From Desulfuromonadales bacterium (GTDB lineage Bacteria > Desulfobacterota > Desulfuromonadia > Geobacterales > Pseudopelobacteraceae), in assembly GCA_013349325.1 (NCBI GenBank), contig DUZX01000004.1, positions 1 through 64,000 on the forward strand: 64,000 nucleotides of DNA. Direction: 5' to 3'. This document shows positions 18,548 to 25,960 of this stretch, in pieces (positions within the stretch are counted from its first letter, which is position 1; every line of letters begins with the position of its first letter). The translations under genes and the position numbers were made by a program. The notes beneath the pieces are model-generated. The model was not told the DNA's origin and made no database searches. It was given only the letters and a program-made list of their open reading frames with translations.

Positions 18548-19227
18548 CCATCGATTGGAATGACATAGATACCGTACTACTGGATATGGACGGAACTATT
18601 CTTGATCGCCATTTTGACGATCATTTCTGGCTGGAGCATGTTCCCAAACGTTGGTCAGAGCGCAATCACTCCACACTTGAGTACGCGAAAACACATCTCT
18701 ATGGGCTGTTTCACAGCCAGGAAAACACCCTCAACTGGACGGACCTCGATTATTGGTCGGATCGCCTTAAGCTTGATATTCCGGTACTTAAACAGGAAGT
18801 TGAACATCTGATTGCCGTCCACCCCCATGTCATCGAGTTTTTGCTATTTCTGAAGCAGAACGGTACTGCAATCTGGTTGGTGACAAATGCACATTCCAAA
18901 ACGCTGGAGCTGAAAATGCGAACCACCCGCATCGGCCCCTATTTTGACGGAATTATATCTGCTCATCAGGTGGGATTACCGAAAGAGGATCTACGTTTCT
19001 GGGGAAAATTACAGAATTTCATCAGCTATGAACCGGCGCGGACGCTGCTGGGGGAAGACAGTGAGGCCAATCTGGAAACTGCCCGACATTTTGGTATTCG
19101 GTACCTGATTTATATCAGCTGTTACAGTTCCAGAGTGACGCCCCGGCGTTCAGAACACTTCACGACCATAGATTATTTCAATACTCTGATACCGATCAAA
19201 GGGAACCGGTGCGTCACCATTCCGTAA
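18544..19227 (+). CDS. yrfG: HAD-family GMP/IMP nucleotidase-like protein (YrfG family)
   Basis: This 227-residue HAD hydrolase has motif I DTVLLDMDGTILD (nucleophile Asp in DMDGT), the family-specific HTLNW-like segment (ENTLNWTDLDYWSDRL), motif II WLVTNAHSKTL and motif III Lys in GLPKED. Motif IV reads GEDSEANLETA, where the enterobacterial protein has DDSE, a conservative change. The family hydrolyses purine nucleoside monophosphates. The ATG at 18544 overlaps the stop of the upstream Uma2 fragment. It faces the YtxH gene with only four bases between the stop codons. Confidence 0.8.
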   Translation: MTIDWNDIDTVLLDMDGTILDRHFDDHFWLEHVPKRWSERNHSTLEYAKTHLYGLFHSQENTLNWTDLDYWSDRLKLDIPVLKQEVEHLIAVHPHVIEFLLFLKQNGTAIWLVTNAHSKTLELKMRTTRIGPYFDGIISAHQVGLPKEDLRFWGKLQNFISYEPARTLLGEDSEANLETARHFGIRYLIYISCYSSRVTPRRSEHFTTIDYFNTLIPIKGNRCVTIP

Positions 19228-19231
19228 AAGT

Positions 19232-19576
19232 TTACGACACCCGTTTCAGTATAGTCCTGAATTTTTCTAACTTTGAGGCACCTTCTTCGATCAGGCGAAT
19301 CAGATCTTTACGGGCACCGCCTGTTGCATCCTTCCCTTTTTCCAGCAGATCATCAGCTTTAGCACCAAATGTCTCAACCAGTGTAGCGACGTTCCCGGCC
19401 AGATCATCCACCGCTTCATCAGCCCGTCGACGGGCTTTTTTTGAATAGTGAACAATTTCTCGCCGTGTCCTGCTGCCGGATTGGGGAGCAAACAGCAGCG
19501 CCAATCCGGCGCCGATAACGCCACCTGCAAAGACAAGTAACGCCGCAGCAGCAATTTTCTTTTCTCGATCTTCCAT
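19232..19576 (-). CDS. YtxH domain-containing membrane protein
   Basis: A 114-residue protein has one N-terminal membrane helix (about 7-30, AAAALLVFAGGVIGAGLALL). The YtxH box FAPQSGSRTRREI follows, then a long amphipathic charged helix. YtxH proteins are small stress-associated proteins of unclear role. A strong GGGAGG ribosome-binding site precedes the ATG. It is transcribed alone, convergent with the nucleotidase gene. Confidence 0.8.
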   Translation of the reverse strand: MEDREKKIAAAALLVFAGGVIGAGLALLFAPQSGSRTRREIVHYSKKARRRADEAVDDLAGNVATLVETFGAKADDLLEKGKDATGGARKDLIRLIEEGASKLEKFRTILKRVS

Positions 19577-19736
19577 ACTATTCTCCTCCCGGTATTTTAG
19601 TACGTGTGCTGTAAGTGTACTCGATCATACTAAAAGCTCAAGACATATATACTGTGTAAATACTTTATTACGGAGAAAAAGCGTGGTATAAAACAGCGTA
19701 TACAAAATAACCGTGCAGATCAAAAAGGAACTACAT

Positions 19737-20843
19737 ATGAGTAAAATAATCTATGATGTCCTGATAATCGGTGGTGGCCCGTCAGGTCTTGCGGCTGCCT
19801 ACCTCTGTCACAAACATAACCTTACCTACTTGGTGCTGGAATCCGGCAAAGCCATTTTCCAGGGAATTGCCAACACCTACCCCGAAGGCAAGCTGGTGTA
19901 CGCCTCGCGGCCAAAAGATGCCCCTGAACCCTTTATGGTTGATGAATTACGGCCACCTGATAAGCCGGTCAGTGTAGAAAACTACCTGCAGTACGTTCAA
20001 CATTTTGTACAACATGAAAATCTGCATGTCGAAACCGAGGTAGAATTTCAGGATCTTAAGGATACACGGGACGGCTTGCAGATTGTTACCTCCAAAGGCG
20101 ATTATCGCGCTAAAAAAGTGATACTTTCTTTTGGCAGCAACATCCCACGCGAACTATCAGTTTATGGCGATGCCAAAATGGTGGCCAAAAACCTTGAAGA
20201 TCCCGGCAAGTACATCGGCCTCAAGACCCTGGTAATTGGCGGAGGTAATACCGCCGCAGACGTTATCATTAACATCCTGAAAACAAAGCGCGAAGCCAGG
20301 GATGCAACCCCGGTCTACTGGGCGCATAAGGCCGAAATTTTTGATGTCAACAAGGAAACCGCCCAGCGCCTGGGTGAAGAAATTCTGCTGGGTGGCAATA
20401 TCAGACTCTTGCCGGGGGCGATGCCGCGCATCGGCGAAGTTGATGATGCGGGCGTCGATCGCCTTGTAATCCGGGTCAATGAATTCAAGCAGGCTGATGG
20501 TGTAGATACCTATAACGGCATGAGTTTTCCAATGAAGAATGTAATTGCCTGTATCGGTTCGCAAGGACCGGTACCGATCTTTGAAAAGCTGAATATTCAG
20601 ATGATCGCCTGCTCAGCCGGGGTATGTAAAATTGCTCACGAAGGTGAACGCCTAGTGCTGCTGACCTCAGAATTTGAATCAACCCGCAAAGGAGTTTATA
20701 TCATCGGTGGTGCCATTTCACCTTCATATATGAAAATCAGCGCCGGTTCAATTGCCGAAGAGCGGCACCCAAATCTGATCTACACCGCCATCAACGATGC
20801 CTATAATGTCATCGAAGCAATCCGTGCCAAGCTGATCGTATAA
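19737..20843 (+). CDS. FAD/NAD(P)-dependent oxidoreductase, thioredoxin-reductase-like
   Basis: This 368-residue flavoprotein has an FAD-binding Rossmann motif at the start (DVLIIGGGPSGLAAAYL) and a second nucleotide-binding motif (LVIGGGNTAADVI, about 162-174). A C-terminal GxxD-like region (GVYIIGGAISPSYMKISAGS) completes the fold. The CxxC redox pair of thioredoxin reductase is absent, so a bacillithiol/YpdA-like or ferredoxin-NADP-type reductase is possible. The partner is unknown. The ATG at 19737 is preceded by AAGGA. A GTG at 19713 would add eight residues. Confidence 0.75.
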   Translation: MSKIIYDVLIIGGGPSGLAAAYLCHKHNLTYLVLESGKAIFQGIANTYPEGKLVYASRPKDAPEPFMVDELRPPDKPVSVENYLQYVQHFVQHENLHVETEVEFQDLKDTRDGLQIVTSKGDYRAKKVILSFGSNIPRELSVYGDAKMVAKNLEDPGKYIGLKTLVIGGGNTAADVIINILKTKREARDATPVYWAHKAEIFDVNKETAQRLGEEILLGGNIRLLPGAMPRIGEVDDAGVDRLVIRVNEFKQADGVDTYNGMSFPMKNVIACIGSQGPVPIFEKLNIQMIACSAGVCKIAHEGERLVLLTSEFESTRKGVYIIGGAISPSYMKISAGSIAEERHPNLIYTAINDAYNVIEAIRAKLIV

Positions 20844-20860
20844 AAATTACAGACCATACT

Positions 20861-20902
20861 GAATATCGAGAGTTCCATTTTACCCGGGAACTCTCGGTAT
20901 TC
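20861..20902. terminator. Hairpin between convergent genes
   Basis: A 16-bp stem with one G-U pair (20861-20876 with 20887-20902) and a 10-base loop lies between two convergent stop codons. No strong T run follows on either side, so it is a probable shared transcript-end structure. Confidence 0.55.
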
Positions 20903-20921
20903 GCGTCGAAGATTCAAGTTT

Positions 20922-21725
20922 TCATTCTACCATCACCGCAGCGTACCCGACCACTTCCCGATTATCACCGGTTACATCGCCGCTGGTACCGTAAGCTACC
21001 ACCTCAGCTTTGCTCGCTCCCAATTCATGGGCAGCTTCCAGCATAACAACCGCCGGAGCGACTCCGCACATGGTGATCCGTTTATTACGGCACACCTCCA
21101 GTAGCCCATTCCCATCAAATGCCACTACCCGCTCAAGCGCCATCTGATCCTTGATATGGGCGGATTCAGCCGATTCATAATGAGTCATGTCAGAACTGGC
21201 CACGATCAGCACATCCTCGCCAAACTCCCTCAGAGCCACAGCAATGCCGATACCGATAGCACGCAGAGCGGCATAATCGCCATGACCGAGACAAAGAGTG
21301 GAGATTGTGATATTGGGGCGCAGATACTGAATGAAGGGGAGTTGTACTTCGAGGGAGTGTTCCCGCTGGTGGGCAACCCGGTCCGACTGCAGATATGCTC
21401 CGTGCTGAAGCAGTAGTTCGTTCAGACGGGCATTGAGCGGGACAGCACCGAGCGGAGTCAACCACTCACCGTCAGGGTGAAGCGCAGCCGGAGCGCCACT
21501 TCCGTGATGATTGGGGCCGATAATCAAGACCGTGGCCGGGATCACTGTTCGCGCAAAGAGCTGGCCTGCAATAGCTCCGGAATACACGTAACCGGCGTGC
21601 GGCGAAATAACGCCATAGACGTGCTGTTTGGGAGAAAAATCAGGAATCAGACGGGATAATTCGTTCGTGAGTTGTTCGGCACTGCCGGGATAGAACTGAC
21701 CTGCTACGGCTGGCTTTCGCTGCAT
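20922..21725 (-). CDS. amrB: AmmeMemoRadiSam system protein B (MEMO1 family)
   Basis: This 267-residue soluble protein has the MEMO1 family motifs: SPHAGYVYSG, GPNHHG, HSLEVQLPF, SSDMTHY and CGVAPAV. The His and Cys residues line the metal/active site in relatives. AmrB occurs with a radical SAM protein and an AMMECR1 protein, neither of which is in this window. Its start overlaps the scpB end by 22 bases, with GGGAGG eight bases upstream. It is likely the last gene of a trpS-scpA-scpB-amrB operon. Confidence 0.88.
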   Translation of the reverse strand: MQRKPAVAGQFYPGSAEQLTNELSRLIPDFSPKQHVYGVISPHAGYVYSGAIAGQLFARTVIPATVLIIGPNHHGSGAPAALHPDGEWLTPLGAVPLNARLNELLLQHGAYLQSDRVAHQREHSLEVQLPFIQYLRPNITISTLCLGHGDYAALRAIGIGIAVALREFGEDVLIVASSDMTHYESAESAHIKDQMALERVVAFDGNGLLEVCRNKRITMCGVAPAVVMLEAAHELGASKAEVVAYGTSGDVTGDNREVVGYAAVMVE

Positions 21726-22348
21726 GGCTCTACCTCCCTTTTGTCAGGAAATGGCAAATCACCCTCCACAGGAACCGCCTTGTCAGGTTCAAGTTGTAGC
21801 TCTTCCTGGCGCTCGTACTGCGGATGTTCGTCCAGCGCCTGAATTTCTTTAAGTGTTGGTAGACTTTTGAGATCCTTAAGGCCGAATATTTCGAGAAATT
21901 CTTTCGATGTACCGTAAATCAGCGGACGACCGGGAATATCCTTTTTACCCAGAATCCGCACCAGATGCTTTTCCAGCAGCGTTTTAAGTACACCGCCGCA
22001 ATCAACACCTCGCAGATGTTCAACTTCAGCACGGGTGACCGGTTGTCGATAGGCGATTATCGCCAGAGTTTCCAGTGCTGACGGGGAGAATTTGGCCGAT
22101 CTCGTTTTGATATGCCGGACAATATATGACTGAAACGTTGGCCGAGTCCTGAACTGCCAGCCGCCGGCCACTTCAACCAGTTCGAAGCCCCCTGCCCGCT
22201 CCTGATAGCTGTTCACTAAATCGGTAAGTGCTGACTTAATATCCCCTCGCTCGAATTCGGTCAGCAGGTCACAGAGACGATCAACTGAAAGCGCTGATTC
22301 AGAGGTAAAGATCATACTTTCCAGTATGGCTGATAACTCAGAGAGCAT
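21704..22348 (-). CDS. scpB: Segregation and condensation protein B
   Basis: This 214-residue protein has two winged-helix domains, including LETLAIIAYRQPVTRAEVEH and LRGVDCGGVLKTLLEK, the hallmark ScpB region. ScpB joins ScpA and SMC in the condensin complex on the nucleoid. The C-terminal tail of about 40 residues is acidic and variable. The gene overlaps scpA upstream by 11 bases and amrB downstream by 22 bases. Confidence 0.92.
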   Translation of the reverse strand: MLSELSAILESMIFTSESALSVDRLCDLLTEFERGDIKSALTDLVNSYQERAGGFELVEVAGGWQFRTRPTFQSYIVRHIKTRSAKFSPSALETLAIIAYRQPVTRAEVEHLRGVDCGGVLKTLLEKHLVRILGKKDIPGRPLIYGTSKEFLEIFGLKDLKSLPTLKEIQALDEHPQYERQEELQLEPDKAVPVEGDLPFPDKREVEPCSESQP

Positions 22349-23159
22349 AGGTGGACTGTTCCTCCGCTAATTCAGTAGCAACAGCCGACACAAACCAGAT
22401 CGATCCATGCTGCTCACCCTGAAATATGCGGATCAATTTCAACTTACAGAGTTCCAGTAAGGCCAGAAAGGTCACCACGATCCGTTCACGAGTCAGCTCG
22501 TCGCTCACAAGTTGATCAAACTGAATCGTATCCTGTTCCTGTAGCAGCGACAAAATTTCGTTGATGCAATCGGCGATATTGAGTGAATCTCCGGGCGCTA
22601 CATCATGGAAGCTTTCGACCGGAATTCGCGCCAGCAGCCCCCGAAAGGCATCCGCCAGCTCAAACAGACTGACCTCCAAAGGGCCCTCCTGCTGCTGAGC
22701 GACCGCCACAAACTCTTCGCGTGCGCCACGAGCAAAGACTTCACGCCCCAGCAGCGCCCTGGCACCGATCAATTGACCGGCTTCTTTGTACTGCTGATAT
22801 TCCAGCAAGCGCCGGATCAGCTCGGCCCGGGGATCAGCCTCTTCCGCTTCCGGATCCTCCTGGTCATCAAGCGGCAACAGCTGACGTGACTTGATCTGCA
22901 GCAGCGTGGCCGCCATAACCAGAAAATCACCCGCCACCTCCAGATTCAGCTCTTTCATCAACTTTATAAAATCGAGGTATTGGCGGGTGATAACTGCGAT
23001 TGAAATGTCGTAAATATCCAGCTCGTTTTTCTTGATCAGATGCAGCAGCAAATCCATCGGACCGTCAAACGAATCAAGATGTACGCTGTACTGCTGATGA
23101 ATGCCATCTAAAAGCGGCAGGTTTTCATCCTGCTGATGATGAGGCACGGCATCAGCCAT
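22338..23159 (-). CDS. scpA: Segregation and condensation protein A
   Basis: This 273-residue kleisin bridges SMC heads in bacterial condensin. The N-terminal motif SFDGPMDLLLHLIKKNELDI binds the SMC neck. A middle acidic region follows, and the C-terminal winged helix (about 205-265) contacts the SMC cap. The ATG shares its first A with the trpS stop (TGATG), so the two are translationally coupled. Confidence 0.92.
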   Translation of the reverse strand: MADAVPHHQQDENLPLLDGIHQQYSVHLDSFDGPMDLLLHLIKKNELDIYDISIAVITRQYLDFIKLMKELNLEVAGDFLVMAATLLQIKSRQLLPLDDQEDPEAEEADPRAELIRRLLEYQQYKEAGQLIGARALLGREVFARGAREEFVAVAQQQEGPLEVSLFELADAFRGLLARIPVESFHDVAPGDSLNIADCINEILSLLQEQDTIQFDQLVSDELTRERIVVTFLALLELCKLKLIRIFQGEQHGSIWFVSAVATELAEEQSTYAL

Positions 23160-24139
23160 CAGAATTTGAGCGCCGTCCGCACTTCTGCCATGACCGCATC
23201 CGAAATAACCGAAGCCTTACGACTCCCCTCTGCCAGAAGCTGATCAACAAAAGCAGGATCAGCAGCCAGCTCTACACGCCGGGCACGGAAAGGCGCCAGT
23301 CGCTCGTTAATGCAGCTGGCCAGAATCTTCTTGCATTCAACACAACCGATCTGCGCACCACGGCAGGCCGGCACGATTTCATCCAGCTTTTCCTGTGGAA
23401 CGTACAAGCGATGAAGATTAAATGCCACGCAGACGTCCGGATCACCCGGATCGGCCCGTCGTACCCTGTTGGTATCGGTCACCATTGACATGACCATCTT
23501 GGCGGTCTCTTCGGCGCTGTCAGAGAGATAGATCGAATTTCCGTAGGATTTACTCATCTTGCGGCCATCAAGACCGGGCAGCTTGGGGGTTTCCGTCAGC
23601 AGTGCCTCCGGCTCCGGAAAGACATTGCCATAGAGATGGTTGAAGCGGCGGGCAATCTCGCGCGTAATCTCCAGGTGTGGCAACTGATCCTGTCCAACCG
23701 GTACTCGTTTAGCCTTGTAGAGGATAATATCGGCCGCCATCAGCACCGGATACCCCAGAAAGCCGAAGGTGGTCAGATCACGCTGGGCGATATTGTCCAG
23801 CATCTCCTTATAAGTCGGGTTACGTTCCAGCCAAGAGACCGGTGTCACCATCGAGAGGATCAAATTCAGTTCGGAATGGTGCGGCACAAGACTCTGGCGG
23901 AAGATAACGCATTTCTGCGGATCAAGACCAAAGGCTACCCAGTCCAGCACCATCTCACGGATACTCTGGGCGATTCCGGATGTATCAGCATATTCAGTCG
24001 TCAGGGAATGCCAGTCCGCCACAAAAAAGAAGCATTCGTAGGAATCCTGCATCTTGACCCAGTTTTCAAGCACCCCGTGATAATGACCGATATGCAACCT
24101 GCCGCTCGGCCTCATGCCGCTGACAACCCGTTGTTTCAT
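23159..24139 (-). CDS. trpS: Tryptophanyl-tRNA synthetase
   Basis: This 326-residue class I synthetase charges tRNA-Trp. The HIGH motif appears as HIGHYHG near residue 17 and KMSKS as GRKMSKSYGN near 197. The length matches the bacterial enzyme. A CVECKK-type Cys pair in the C-terminal helical domain suggests an extra metal site, seen in some members. AAGGAG lies 10 bases before the ATG. It heads the scpA/scpB/amrB operon and is divergent from dut. Confidence 0.93.
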   Translation of the reverse strand: MKQRVVSGMRPSGRLHIGHYHGVLENWVKMQDSYECFFFVADWHSLTTEYADTSGIAQSIREMVLDWVAFGLDPQKCVIFRQSLVPHHSELNLILSMVTPVSWLERNPTYKEMLDNIAQRDLTTFGFLGYPVLMAADIILYKAKRVPVGQDQLPHLEITREIARRFNHLYGNVFPEPEALLTETPKLPGLDGRKMSKSYGNSIYLSDSAEETAKMVMSMVTDTNRVRRADPGDPDVCVAFNLHRLYVPQEKLDEIVPACRGAQIGCVECKKILASCINERLAPFRARRVELAADPAFVDQLLAEGSRKASVISDAVMAEVRTALKF

Positions 24140-24218
24140 GGTAAAACGCTCCTTGTTCCTGTAAGTCGATTCTGCTAGAGTGCGCTACAAAATTCATCGT
24201 GAAGACAAGGAAATTTAC

Positions 24219-24683
24219 ATGAAGCGACCTGAAATTGAAACCAAAATCATAAATCCGCTGATAGGAACAAGCATTCCAATCCCCGCCTATGCCACTGATG
24301 GTGCGGCTGCAATGGACTTGCGTGCCTGCCTGGAAGCACCTCGCACACTGCAACCGGGCGAGACGGCTCTGATTCCAAGCGGTATCGCCATCAGTATCCA
24401 TGATCCTGGCATGGTTGCACTATTGCTACCCCGCTCCGGGCTCGGCATCAAGCATGGCATTGTATTGGCCAACACGGTAGGAGTTATTGATTCCGATTAT
24501 CAGGGTGAAATCGGTATCGGCATCGTCAATCGCGGCACAGCAGCCTACACCATCGAACCGGGAGAGCGGATTTGCCAGATGATGTGTGTGCCGGTAATTC
24601 AGGTGGCACTGAAAGTAGTGTCAGAGTTCACCCAGAAAAGCGGGCGTGGTTCCGGCGGATTCGGGTCCACCGGGAACCATTGA
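24219..24683 (+). CDS. dut: dUTP diphosphatase
   Basis: This trimeric dUTPase hydrolyses dUTP to dUMP and pyrophosphate, keeping uracil out of DNA. The five family motifs are visible: [31 protein letters not shown] (catalytic Asp), ERICQMM and [10 protein letters not shown]. Its 154 residues are normal. The ATG at 24219 with AAGGAA upstream was chosen over a non-conserved extension from 24180. Confidence 0.93.
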   Translation: MKRPEIETKIINPLIGTSIPIPAYATDGAAAMDLRACLEAPRTLQPGETALIPSGIAISIHDPGMVALLLPRSGLGIKHGIVLANTVGVIDSDYQGEIGIGIVNRGTAAYTIEPGERICQMMCVPVIQVALKVVSEFTQKSGRGSGGFGSTGNH

Positions 24684-24699
24684 TACCACCGGCTGAAAA

Positions 24700-25197
24700 A
24701 TGGGATTAATGCGGGCAGATATACTTGTTCCGGTTGCTGTGCTTGCATTAATCGGCACTTTTCATCGCCGGATTGCACAATCGGGTACTTTTTTTCTGCT
24801 CCTCACCAACCTGCCAATAACCATTCTGCATGAAGCGGCCCACTATAGTGCGGCACTGCTGCTGGGGGGCAAGCCGACCGGTTTCAGACTCTGCCCGCAA
24901 CGGGTAAAGGGGGGATGGCGACTGGGAAGTGTAAATGCCAGAGTTACCGTGTTCTCAGCGGCGCCGACGGCACTTGCACCCGTGGTATGGTTATTTATTG
25001 CGGGATTGCTGCTAATAAAGCGGACTGCTTTGGCAGGAGACTCATTGCCGGCATTGTGTGGGGTTTATCTGGCTGCTTACGTCTGCTCTGCCGCCAGTAT
25101 TCCGTCATGGCAGGATATCAAGGTGGCTGTGACGTATCCGGTAAGTTTTCTGCTCTGGAGTACAATTCTGGTCGCTGCGGATTTTATAATCGGATAA
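24700..25197 (+). CDS. Small HExxH membrane protein, possible M50-like metalloprotease
   Basis: This 165-residue hydrophobic protein has about four to five membrane segments. LHEAAHYSAALLLGGKPTGF (about 44-63) contains an HExxH zinc-binding motif within a membrane helix, as in site-2-protease or peptidase M50 relatives. Tyr and Gly follow in the arrangement seen there. A second conserved acidic ligand is less clear: a late Asp in PSWQDIK is a candidate. It starts 16 bases after dut and may be co-transcribed. Substrate unknown. Confidence 0.55.
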   Translation: MGLMRADILVPVAVLALIGTFHRRIAQSGTFFLLLTNLPITILHEAAHYSAALLLGGKPTGFRLCPQRVKGGWRLGSVNARVTVFSAAPTALAPVVWLFIAGLLLIKRTALAGDSLPALCGVYLAAYVCSAASIPSWQDIKVAVTYPVSFLLWSTILVAADFIIG

Positions 25198-25203
25198 CGT
25201 GCT

Positions 25204-25557
25204 TTACAATAAATCACGTAACGCTCTGAGATCTTGACGAATTTCTTTCACAATGTCTCGCGAAGCATCGTCAGACGTTTGAGGCAATTGCGCACGTAAT
25301 TCCGTTTGCTTACGCTTTGTTGACATTTGCTTTTTTACGCCGTCTATGGTGAATTTTTCTTCATAGAGAAGGCGTTTAACCTGGCTGATGAGTTCCACTT
25401 CGTGCCTGGAATACATTCGCTGGCCCGATGAACTCTTCTCTGGCTTGAGGAAACTGAACTCTGTCTCCCAGAAACGAAGGACCGACGTACGAACCCCCAA
25501 AACGCCGGCAACTTCTCCAATTTTATAATACAATTTATCAGGAAGGGTTGCAGGCAT
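25204..25557 (-). CDS. MerR-family transcriptional regulator
   Basis: This 117-residue regulator has an N-terminal MerR winged helix (KLYYKIGEVAGVLGVRTSVL then RFWETEF, and RMYSRHEVELI) and a short C-terminal coiled coil. It lacks effector-binding Cys residues, so the signal is unknown. It follows ihfA at the end of the phenylalanyl-tRNA synthetase cluster, an arrangement known from Geobacter and relatives. Confidence 0.88.
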   Translation of the reverse strand: MPATLPDKLYYKIGEVAGVLGVRTSVLRFWETEFSFLKPEKSSSGQRMYSRHEVELISQVKRLLYEEKFTIDGVKKQMSTKRKQTELRAQLPQTSDDASRDIVKEIRQDLRALRDLL

Positions 25558-25579
25558 ACCACATCACCCTAAGAAGAAG

Positions 25580-25864
25580 TCACTGCTCGGTAGCGTTAAT
25601 TGCGCTTTTAAGTACCTGACTCGGCTTGAATGTCAGAATGCGACGGGCATCGATAGTTATGGTCTCGCCTGTCTGAGGATTACGTCCCCGACGATCAGCT
25701 TTCTGCTTGACGATGAAATTACCGAAACCGGCGATCTTGATCTTTTCTCCGGCCTCTAATGTGCTCTTCAGGATACCGAAAACGGTCTCAACCATCTCTG
25801 CCGATTCCTTCTTCGAAAAACCGATCTTCTGGTGTATGCGCTCAACTATGTCGGCCTTGGTCAT
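25580..25864 (-). CDS. ihfA: Integration host factor alpha subunit
   Basis: This 94-residue DNA-bending protein of the HU/IHF family starts MTKADIVERIHQKIGFSKKE. The DNA-inserting arm RRGRNPQTGETITIDARRIL carries the conserved Pro. It pairs with IhfB to bend DNA sharply at promoters. Placement behind pheT is the same as in enterobacteria. Confidence 0.92.
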   Translation of the reverse strand: MTKADIVERIHQKIGFSKKESAEMVETVFGILKSTLEAGEKIKIAGFGNFIVKQKADRRGRNPQTGETITIDARRILTFKPSQVLKSAINATEQ

Positions 25865-25960
25865 AACTACCTCAAACTATGTTAGTTACTACTTATTTTA
25901 AAAGGGGAGAACGTATACCATAGCGATTTTGTTAACGCAACAGGTTTTTATCACAGAATT

